A stretch of DNA of 20,285 nucleotides from CAIQJJ01 sp964606085 (GTDB lineage: Bacteria > Chloroflexota > Anaerolineae > Anaerolineales > UBA4823). The stretch spans positions 1 through 20,285 of the forward strand of contig CAZSFD010000092.1 of NCBI GenBank assembly GCA_964606085.1. The letters are read 5' to 3'. Shown piece by piece: positions 13,887 through 20,285 of the stretch. The notes under the pieces were generated by a model that saw only the letters and a list, made by a program, of their open reading frames with translations, searched no databases and was not told the DNA's origin. How positions within the stretch are numbered: position 1 is the stretch's first letter; every line of letters begins with the position of its first letter. The translations under genes and the position numbers were made by a program.

Positions 13887-16067
13887 ATGACAACTGAATT
13901 GCTAATTTGGCTCATCCCGCTGCCGCCGTTGGTTGCTTTTGCCTTGATCGTGTTGCTGACCAACCGCAGCAAAGCGCTCAGCCATACGCTTGGCGTGGGT
14001 GCGGCGTTTCTTTCGTGGCTGGGCAGTATGATCGTGTTCGTGCGGGCAATTGGCGTTGAGCATTTGGGCGAACACCCCTTCGAGTCGGCGGTGGCATGGC
14101 TGCCGGTGGGACTGGGTGAGCCGTTCAAAATTGGCGTGACGGTGGACCCGCTGACGGCGATCACGCTGCTCTTCGTGGCCTGGACGATCTTCATGATCTT
14201 CATATATAGCGTGGGGTATCACAACTTTGGTCAGCCCAAGGGCGATCACGATCATCCCGGCTTACCGCCGCATGGGGCCACTATTCACGGCCACGGTGCG
14301 CAAGCGCACACAGTCCCCTCCATCGAGCCGATGTACTCGCGTTTCTTCGCCTTTTTGGCTTTGTTTGCCTTTGGCATGTACACGCTGGTCGTCTCCGACA
14401 ACCTGCTGACGCTCTTCGTCGGTTGGGAGATTATGGGCCTGTGCTCGTATCTGCTGATTGGTTTCTGGTACGCCAAGCCCTCGGCGCGGGCGGCGGCGAT
14501 CAAGGCGTTTATGACCACCCGTGTTGGTGACGTGTTCATGCTGCTTGGCGTGGCCTATCTCTATTCGGCCACCGGCACGCTCAATTTCCGTGAGATTTTC
14601 TTCAACGAAGAAGTAATGCACCACCTGGCAGAGCCGGGTTCGGCGGTGGGTGGTTTCCTTGGCCTTTCGGCTGCCGGGCTGATCGGTTTGCTGCTCTTCA
14701 TCGGCACCATTGGCAAATCGGCGCAGTTCCCACTGCACGTGTGGCTGCCCGACGCCATGGAAGGCCCCACGCCCGTTTCGGCCATGATCCATGCTGCCAC
14801 GATGGTTTCGGCGGGCGTGTATATGGTTATTCGCATGTTCCCGTTGCTTTCGGCGGGCTGGCATCACGGCGATCCGCTCACGCCGGCTATGATGGCGATG
14901 GCTGTAATCGGTTCGTTTACCGCTCTTTTCGCATCCACGATTGCCGTGGCGCAGAACGACATCAAGCGTGTGCTGGCCTATTCGACCATCTCGCAGCTTG
15001 GCTATATGATTGCCGCCCTCGGCATCGGCGCCTATGTGGCCGCCGCCTTCCACCTGATGACGCACGCTTTCTTCAAGGCGCTGCTCTTCCTCGGTTCGGG
15101 GTCGGTCATCCACGGCGTGGAACATGGGGTATTGCACACGGGCAATCATAAGGTTGACCCGCAAGACATGATGAACATGGGCGGCTTGCGTCACAAGATG
15201 CCGATCACGTTCTGGACTTTCTTACTTGGTGGCCTGGCGCTTTCGGGTTTTCCGATTGTCACGGCGGGCTTCTGGTCGAAGGATGAAATCCTGGCGGAAG
15301 CCTTTGCCAGCCAGCAGTGGATTGTCTTTGGCGTGCTGGCGCTTTCGGCCCTGCTGACCGCCTTCTACACTGCCCGGCAGATCACGCTCACCTTCCTTGG
15401 CAAGCCGCGCACCAAAGAAGCCGCCCACGCCCACGAAACCCCCTGGACAATGACGTTGCCGTTGATCATCCTGACCGGGTTCGCCGTTGTCATCGGTTGG
15501 GTCGGCATCCCCGAAGAATTGACTGGCGGCCTGCTGCCCAACTGGTTCCACGACTTTGTGGCCGGCGCGCTCCCCGAACACCCGCACGCTATCGAATTTA
15601 ACTTCCTGCCGATGCTGGCCTCGATCCTGATTGCGGTAGGTGGCTTGGCAGTGGGTTATTTTGTCTACCGCAACGTCAAAGCCGGCGACCCCGACCCGCT
15701 GGAGAAGTGGCTCGGCGTGGTACATGGCTGGCTGAAGCGCAAATACGGCTTCGACGAACTGTACGACATCGTTTTCATCAAGCCTGCCATCTGGGTTTCC
15801 GAAACCTTCACTTCGGCCTGGATGGATCGCCAGGGTATTGACGGCATTCTTCACGGCGTGGCGCGCATTTTCCCAGTAGTGGGAGCGGCGATCCGCGAGT
15901 ATTTTGACTTACTGGTGATTAACCGAATTATTGGCGATGGTATCGGTTTTGGTGTCAACCGGATTGGCCAGCGCTCGAAGGTCATCCAAACCGGGCGCGT
16001 GCAGCAGTACATGATCGCCGCGGTGATTTTTGTGGTGGGTGCGGTGGTGTTTTGGTTGGTACGCTAG
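13887..16067 (+). CDS. nuoL: NADH-quinone oxidoreductase subunit L, extended form
   Basis: The distal Mrp-antiporter-like pump subunit, 726 residues against about 610 in E. coli. Conserved pump residues include Glu181 (VGWEIMGLCSYLL) and Lys277 (GTIGKSAQFPLHVWLPDAMEGPTPVSA), plus FFKALLFLGSGSVIHG and the later SKDEILAEAF. Two insertions stand out. A His-rich stretch at about residues 112-147, between early helices, holds seven histidines. About 32 extra residues precede the conserved QTGRVQQY (701-708), where DGILHGVARI (652-661) is echoed by DGIGFGVNRI (684-693). The latter is in the region of the lateral helix that lies along the other pump subunits, as expected if one more subunit must be spanned. 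GGAGG lies just before the ATG at 13887. Confidence 0.95.
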   Translation: MTTELLIWLIPLPPLVAFALIVLLTNRSKALSHTLGVGAAFLSWLGSMIVFVRAIGVEHLGEHPFESAVAWLPVGLGEPFKIGVTVDPLTAITLLFVAWTIFMIFIYSVGYHNFGQPKGDHDHPGLPPHGATIHGHGAQAHTVPSIEPMYSRFFAFLALFAFGMYTLVVSDNLLTLFVGWEIMGLCSYLLIGFWYAKPSARAAAIKAFMTTRVGDVFMLLGVAYLYSATGTLNFREIFFNEEVMHHLAEPGSAVGGFLGLSAAGLIGLLLFIGTIGKSAQFPLHVWLPDAMEGPTPVSAMIHAATMVSAGVYMVIRMFPLLSAGWHHGDPLTPAMMAMAVIGSFTALFASTIAVAQNDIKRVLAYSTISQLGYMIAALGIGAYVAAAFHLMTHAFFKALLFLGSGSVIHGVEHGVLHTGNHKVDPQDMMNMGGLRHKMPITFWTFLLGGLALSGFPIVTAGFWSKDEILAEAFASQQWIVFGVLALSALLTAFYTARQITLTFLGKPRTKEAAHAHETPWTMTLPLIILTGFAVVIGWVGIPEELTGGLLPNWFHDFVAGALPEHPHAIEFNFLPMLASILIAVGGLAVGYFVYRNVKAGDPDPLEKWLGVVHGWLKRKYGFDELYDIVFIKPAIWVSETFTSAWMDRQGIDGILHGVARIFPVVGAAIREYFDLLVINRIIGDGIGFGVNRIGQRSKVIQTGRVQQYMIAAVIFVVGAVVFWLVR

Positions 16068-16070
16068 TTT

Positions 16071-16154
16071 GCGATGAATGAATTCATCGCCTGACACATT
16101 GAAACCCGCTTAAGCGGGATCCCCTTCTCAGACGCCTGCGAAGCATTGCTTCGC
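16071..16154 (+). other. Three consecutive short hairpins in the nuoL-nuoM gap
   Basis: Within 113 bp there are three perfect small stems: GCGATGAA/TTCATCGC (16071-16078 with 16083-16090), the fully palindromic CCCGCTTAAGCGGG (16105-16118), and GCGAAGC/GCTTCGC (16138-16144 with 16148-16154). None is followed by a T-run. They may be mRNA processing or stability signals, or remnants of intergenic repeats. The nuoM ribosome site (AGGAG) follows near 16170. Confidence 0.6.
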
Positions 16155-16180
16155 CATTTAATCGGCGGCAGGAGTAGAAG

Positions 16181-17761
16181 ATGGATTTTCTTCTCGATAA
16201 TATCCTCACACTGATTTTGTTAACGCCTACGCTGGTGGCTGTATTTTTGCTGCTGATCCCCGGCAACGAAAAGGCTGTGCTGCGTTGGGTGGCCCTGATC
16301 GGCAGCCTGATCCCGTTTGGTTTGTCGCTTATCCTGTGGTTCAATTTCCAGAACGGGCAGGTGGGCTTCCAATTTGAGCAGCAGGCCGAGTGGTACGCGG
16401 CGATCAATTCGTCCTTTCACCTGGGCGTGGATGGCATTTCGCTTTCGATGGTGCTGCTGACCACCCTGCTCACCCCGATTGCCATCCTGGCCTCGTTCAG
16501 CGTGCCAGAACGCGTCAAGGCTTACATGTTCTTATTCCTGTTTCTTGAGACGGGCATGTTGGGTGTCTTTCTCTCGCTGGATTTGCTGCTCTTCTTCGTC
16601 TTCTGGGAAATCGGCCTGGTTCCGATGTACTTCCTGATCAACCAGTGGGGCAGCGAGAAGGGTGAGCGCGAAGTCTGGAAAGGTTTCTCGCTCCCGGCCC
16701 GCACCTATGCTTCGTTCAAATTCATGATCTTCACGATGGCGGGTTCGTTAGGCCTGCTCCTGGCGATCCAGATGATCGGCATCGCCGCCGGGACGTTCGA
16801 CCTGCCGAAACTGTTTGAAACCTGGCCCGGCATGACTGAGTTGGCGAACATCCCCTTCGGCCTGCCGCTGGCGACCGTCAAAGCCGTAGCTTTCTGGGCT
16901 TTCGCCATCGCCTTCGCCGTCAAAGTTCCCGTGTGGCCCTTCCACACCTGGCTGCCTGATGCCCACACCGAAGCCCCCACCGCCGGTTCGATGATCCTGG
17001 CGGGCGTGCTGCTCAAGCTCGGCGCGTATGGCTTCCTGCGCCTGGTGCTGCCGCTCTTCCCCGAAGAAGCGCGTATCTATTCGGGCTGGCTGGCCTTCCT
17101 GGCCGTGATGGCGATCATCTTCGGGGCCTTTGCCGCCTTCGGGCAGAGCGATTTCAAGCGGCTGGTGGCTTATTCGTCGGTCAATCACATGGGCTTTGTG
17201 GTCTTGGGCATCGCCGCCGCGGCCTATGCTGCCGGGACGGAGAGCGCCGTTATCGCCCTCAATGGTGCGGTTTTGCAGATGTTCAACCACGGCCTTTCAG
17301 CGGCGGGCATGTTCTTCCTGGTTGGTGTAATCTACGAGCGCACGCACACCCGCAACCTCAACGATTTTGGCGGCCTGTTCCCGCTGGTGCCGGTGTACGG
17401 CGGTATCTTGATCTTTACCTCGATGGCTTCGCTTGGCCTGCCGGGGTTGAACGGCTTCGTCTCTGAGTTCCTGGTGGTGCGCGGGGCGTGGGGTGTGGGT
17501 GTCCATTCCTGGTCGGGTTTTGCCCTTTTCACCGCCCTCGGCATGATCGGCCTGCTCTTCACCGGTGCATACATCTTGAAAGGGATCAAGCAGGTTCTCC
17601 ACGGCCCGCTCAATCATCATTGGGAAGAACACGGCCTGGCCGAGATCAATTTCCGCGAAATCGTCGTCATGGCCCCGCTGATGGTGCTGATCGTCTGGCT
17701 GGGCGTCTGGCCGGGCTGGTTGCTGGATGTGATCAATCGCGCGGTTGCCGCTTTGTTCTAA
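16181..17761 (+). CDS. nuoM: NADH-quinone oxidoreductase subunit M, first copy (canonical residues)
   Basis: An antiporter-like proton-pumping subunit, 526 residues, about fourteen membrane helices. The pump residues are all present: Glu143 (FWEIGLVPM), Lys248 in helix 7 (FAVKVPVWPFHTWLPDAH), Lys279 in helix 8 (GVLLKLGAYGFLR) and Glu429 in helix 12 (GFVSEFLV). It also has QSDFKRLVAYSSVNHMG. It would stack between NuoN and the second NuoM or NuoL. The ATG at 16181 has AGGAG upstream, after a 113-bp gap with three hairpins. It differs throughout from the second copy, so the pair is an old duplication rather than a recent tandem repeat. Confidence 0.94.
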   Translation: MDFLLDNILTLILLTPTLVAVFLLLIPGNEKAVLRWVALIGSLIPFGLSLILWFNFQNGQVGFQFEQQAEWYAAINSSFHLGVDGISLSMVLLTTLLTPIAILASFSVPERVKAYMFLFLFLETGMLGVFLSLDLLLFFVFWEIGLVPMYFLINQWGSEKGEREVWKGFSLPARTYASFKFMIFTMAGSLGLLLAIQMIGIAAGTFDLPKLFETWPGMTELANIPFGLPLATVKAVAFWAFAIAFAVKVPVWPFHTWLPDAHTEAPTAGSMILAGVLLKLGAYGFLRLVLPLFPEEARIYSGWLAFLAVMAIIFGAFAAFGQSDFKRLVAYSSVNHMGFVVLGIAAAAYAAGTESAVIALNGAVLQMFNHGLSAAGMFFLVGVIYERTHTRNLNDFGGLFPLVPVYGGILIFTSMASLGLPGLNGFVSEFLVVRGAWGVGVHSWSGFALFTALGMIGLLFTGAYILKGIKQVLHGPLNHHWEEHGLAEINFREIVVMAPLMVLIVWLGVWPGWLLDVINRAVAALF

Positions 17762-17816
17762 AACGGAACACATGCCACGTGCTGCGTGAAACGTGTCCCG
17801 TCTTGGAAGGTGAATT
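17762..17816 (+). other. 55-bp gap between the two nuoM genes
   Basis: The gap contains CACGTGCTGCGTGAAACGTG, which has small overlapping inverted CACG/CGTG elements and resembles a short dispersed intergenic phrase. There is no T-run and no promoter I can support. The ribosome site AAGGTGA precedes the ATG at 17817. Confidence 0.35.
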
Positions 17817-19298
17817 ATGCCATTTCCTATTCTTAGTGTGATTGTCTTTACCCCCATTCTGGCCGGGTTATTGATTTTGCTCATGCCCGGCGAGCGCAAG
17901 ACGGAAGTGCGTGTGACGGCATTAGCCGCCGCAACCTTCGCCTTGCTGCTTTCACTGTGGGCCTATTTCTCGTACGATATGCAGGTTGGCGGCTATCAGT
18001 TTGTCGAGAAATATGACTGGCTGCCGCTCCTGGGGATTTCATTCCACGTGGGCATTGACGGGATGAGCGCCCCGCTGGTCTTACTCACCGGCGTGGTGAT
18101 GTTTACCGGCGTGCTGATCTCCTGGGGCATTGACGACCGGCCACGCGAGTTCTTTGCCTTCCTGTTCATCCTGGCCAGCGGCGTGTTTGGCGTTTTCGTA
18201 GCGCTCGATTTGTTCATGCTGTTCTTCTTCTACGAAATCGCTGTCTTCCCGATGTTCTTGCTGATTGCTATTTGGGGTTGGGTGAAGACGCGGGAATATG
18301 CCGCCATGAAGCTAACGCTGTACCTCTTCATCGGCTCGGTGATCTCCCTGGTCGGTGCGCTGGCGATGTATTTTGAGTCGGGCCTGAACACCTTCGATAT
18401 GCTGGCCCTCGAAAAAGCCGATTTCTCGGCGCAGTTCCAGCAATTCTGGTTCCTGCCGGTTTTCCTGGGTTTCGCCATCCTGGGCGGCATCTTTCCCTTC
18501 CACAACTGGTCGCCTGACGGCCACGTCGCCGCGCCGACGGCGGTTTCGATGTTTCACGCCGGTGTGCTGATGAAGTTGGGGGCGTTCGCTGCCTTGCGTG
18601 TGGGCATTATGCTTTTGCCCGAAGGCGCGGTGTACTGGAAGTGGGTCATTCTCGGCCTTGCAACCGTCAATGTGGTCTATGGCGCGTTTATCGCCATGGT
18701 GCAATCCGATTTCAAATACGTCATCGGCTTCTCGTCGGTCTCGCACATGGGGCTGGTGATGCTCGGCTTTGCCACGCTGACGAAGGAAGGCATGGTGGGC
18801 GCGGGCTTGCAGATGTTCTCGCACGGCGTGATGACGGCGCTCTTCTTCGCTGTCGTCGGCATGGTCTACGACCGTACGCATACCCGCCAAATTCCTGAGT
18901 TGGGCGGCATGTCGAAGAAGATGCCACTGGTGGCGATTGCATTCATTATTGGGGGCCTGGTCTCGATGGGGATGCCGGGGCTGTCGGGCTTCATTGCCGA
19001 GTTCCCTATCTTCATGGGCGTATGGCGGGTGCAGCCCTGGGTGGCGATTATTTCGGCAATCTCGATTGTGATTACGGCTTCGTATATCATCCGCATCATC
19101 GGCAAAGTTTTCTTTGGCGCAGTGCCAGCCGAGTTCGATCATGGCGAACACGCCATCGGTGACGTGACCGTGCTGGACAAAGTGGCCCTGGTTGTGATTT
19201 GCGTGATTATGGTGACCATCGGCGTTTATCCGTCGGTCATGGCTCCCCTGATTGAATCGGGCGTGGAGAATATTCTGCGGCTCGTGGGAGGTGTTTAG
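17817..19298 (+). CDS. nuoM: NADH-quinone oxidoreductase subunit M, second copy (lacks helix-7 lysine)
   Basis: A second NuoM-family protein, 493 residues. Conserved are Glu140 (FFYEIAVFPMFLL), Lys253 in helix 8 (GVLMKLGAFAALR), QSDFKYVIGFSSVSHMG and Glu395 in helix 12 (GFIAEFPIF). In helix 7, where the first copy and E. coli NuoM have a lysine, this protein reads FAILGGIFPFHNWSPDGH, with Leu222 at the lysine position and WSPDG instead of WLPDA. The lysine is part of the Glu/Lys pair considered essential for pumping in NuoM. The reading frame is intact and well conserved, so this is not a pseudogene. It probably serves as an extra antiporter-like subunit in a lengthened membrane arm. The stop codon overlaps the nuoN GTG start by one base. 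Confidence 0.93.
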   Translation: MPFPILSVIVFTPILAGLLILLMPGERKTEVRVTALAAATFALLLSLWAYFSYDMQVGGYQFVEKYDWLPLLGISFHVGIDGMSAPLVLLTGVVMFTGVLISWGIDDRPREFFAFLFILASGVFGVFVALDLFMLFFFYEIAVFPMFLLIAIWGWVKTREYAAMKLTLYLFIGSVISLVGALAMYFESGLNTFDMLALEKADFSAQFQQFWFLPVFLGFAILGGIFPFHNWSPDGHVAAPTAVSMFHAGVLMKLGAFAALRVGIMLLPEGAVYWKWVILGLATVNVVYGAFIAMVQSDFKYVIGFSSVSHMGLVMLGFATLTKEGMVGAGLQMFSHGVMTALFFAVVGMVYDRTHTRQIPELGGMSKKMPLVAIAFIIGGLVSMGMPGLSGFIAEFPIFMGVWRVQPWVAIISAISIVITASYIIRIIGKVFFGAVPAEFDHGEHAIGDVTVLDKVALVVICVIMVTIGVYPSVMAPLIESGVENILRLVGGV

Positions 19299-20285
19299 TG
19301 TTCGTCAGTTACGAACCTTCGATGCTGCTGGCAATCCTGCCAGAAATTCTGCTGGTCGTGCTGGCCGGGATTGTGCTGGCCTTAGATGCCATCTGGCCCG
19401 ATGAGCGCCGCCGCGCCCTCGGTTGGGTGACAGCCGTTGGCCTGGGGGTGATCATGTTTCTCTCGGCCACGGTGGCTCGCCCGCCCGCCGAACCCGAACT
19501 GATTTTCGGTGGCATGATCCGCGACGACGGCCTCGGCTTCATCTTCCGCCTGTTGTTCCTGTTCGGTGGATTGATCACGGCCCTGCTGGCGATGGATTTC
19601 GATGTAATTGGCCGCAAAGGCGAGTTTTATATCCTGATGCTCGTCTCCATCCTCGGCATGAACCTGATGGCCTCCGCCGGCGACCTGGTGATGCTCTACC
19701 TCGCCATCGAGACGGCTTCGATCCCGCTCTACGTGCTGGCCGGTTTTGTCGTGCGCGATGACAAATCTACCGAAGCGGGCTTCAAATACCTGCTGTTCGG
19801 GGCCATGTCGTCGGCCATTTTGCTGTATGGGTTCAGCCTGCTGTATGGTTTTACTGGCTCCACCAGTTTGTACGGGCTGGTGGATGGCCTGTGGGATTTG
19901 CCCGTCGCCTTAGTTTTGGGGGTGTTGGGCCTCGTTTTGGCGGGTTTCAGCTTCAAAATATCCGCCGTCCCCTTCCAGTTTTGGGCTCCCGATGTCTACG
20001 AAGGCGCGCCAACGCCCGTGGCAGGTTTCCTTTCGACGGCCTCCAAAGCCGCCGGTTTTGCCGTGTTGATGCGAGTCTTGCTGGCCGCCTTTCCCGATGT
20101 CACGCTCTCGTGGCAGATGATCCTGGGCGCTATCGCCATCGTCACCATGACCCTCGGCAACCTGTTGGCCCTGGCGCAGCACAATATCAAGCGCCTGCTG
20201 GCTTACTCATCCATCGCCCACGCCGGGTACATCTTGATCGGTGTGGTGGCGATTGCCCCATCAGGCCTGAATCTTGGCTTTCCAA
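19298..20285 (+). CDS. nuoN: NADH-quinone oxidoreductase subunit N (3' end beyond window)
   Basis: An incomplete antiporter-like subunit; 329 codons are visible before the window ends. Motifs are YLAIETASIPLYVLAGF (Glu138), FSFKISAVPFQFWAPDVYEG (Lys220), APTPVAGFLSTASKAAGFAVL with a second lysine, and AQHNIKRLLAYSSIAHAGY. NuoN is the pump subunit nearest to NuoK in the standard complex. The GTG at 19298 overlaps the TAG of the second nuoM by one base and has GGGAGG 7 bases upstream; the in-frame ATG at 19322 has no such site. What lies beyond, including any nuoB, C, D or I, cannot be seen. Confidence 0.95.
   Translation, partial: MFVSYEPSMLLAILPEILLVVLAGIVLALDAIWPDERRRALGWVTAVGLGVIMFLSATVARPPAEPELIFGGMIRDDGLGFIFRLLFLFGGLITALLAMDFDVIGRKGEFYILMLVSILGMNLMASAGDLVMLYLAIETASIPLYVLAGFVVRDDKSTEAGFKYLLFGAMSSAILLYGFSLLYGFTGSTSLYGLVDGLWDLPVALVLGVLGLVLAGFSFKISAVPFQFWAPDVYEGAPTPVAGFLSTASKAAGFAVLMRVLLAAFPDVTLSWQMILGAIAIVTMTLGNLLALAQHNIKRLLAYSSIAHAGYILIGVVAIAPSGLNLGFP

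Noticed and set aside
14262..15194. A 310-codon open frame antisense to nuoL (similar long frames at 18312-19151 minus and 5791-6720 plus)
   Set aside because: They are rich in His, Arg, Gln and Gly, have no family motifs, and lie opposite strongly conserved membrane proteins; such frames arise from the GC-rich third-position bias of the real genes.
17817..19298. Second nuoM as a decaying pseudogene
   Set aside because: The frame is full length with conserved Glu140, Lys253, Glu395 and membrane helices, has a ribosome site and overlaps nuoN; only the helix-7 lysine is replaced.

Overview
The window is continuous, GC-rich, gene-dense bacterial DNA with no rRNA, tRNA, CRISPR array or transposase. 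The most likely source is a member of the Chloroflexota, probably Anaerolineae or a relative. I infer this from the two consecutive nuoM genes, the ADP-forming acyl-CoA synthetase, the large dipeptide/oligopeptide ABC system with a Thr/Pro/Ala-rich lipoprotein linker, and the short intergenic repeat style. No marker gene settles the taxonomy.

Layout. (1) Positions 56-2131, minus: a fused acyl-CoA synthetase (NDP-forming), followed at the window edge by a 54-bp repeat. (2) 2274-3005, plus: a PHP-domain metal-dependent phosphoesterase, divergent from the synthetase and convergent with the next operon, their stop codons overlapping by 4 bp. (3) 8793-3002, minus: a five-gene peptide ABC importer operon in the order binding lipoprotein, permease B, permease C, ATPase D, ATPase F. 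It has a good sigma70-type promoter at 8859-8886 and a 16-bp hairpin between the binding-protein gene and the first permease gene. (4) 9038-11096, plus: an unrecognised 139-aa helical protein, a stand-alone response-regulator receiver and a class I/II aminotransferase, read from a near-consensus promoter at 8898-8925 placed back to back with the transporter promoter. (5) 11299 to the window end, plus: membrane-arm genes of respiratory complex I in the order nuoA, hairpin, nuoH, nuoJ, nuoK, nuoL, nuoM, a second nuoM, and nuoN cut by the window edge.

The complex I locus is the most interesting part. It has two different NuoM proteins, and NuoL carries about 32 extra residues in its C-terminal lateral-helix region that look like an internal duplication. 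That combination is the expected signature of a '2M' complex I with an additional antiporter-like subunit. The second NuoM has lost the conserved lysine of the proton-channel Glu/Lys pair, so whether the added subunit pumps normally is open. nuoB, C, D, E, F, G and I are absent between nuoA and nuoN, so the quinone and electron-input modules must be encoded elsewhere or beyond the right edge.

Smaller signals are a 54-bp repeat at 1-54 and, inverted, at 8949-9002 (50/54 identical), one arm of which can pair with the ribosome-binding region of the 9038 gene; a 25-bp palindromic repeat lying in frame inside the synthetase gene; and several hairpins between nuo genes. Functionally, the window joins peptide uptake, amino-acid transamination, substrate-level ATP formation from acyl-CoA, and ion-pumping electron transport.
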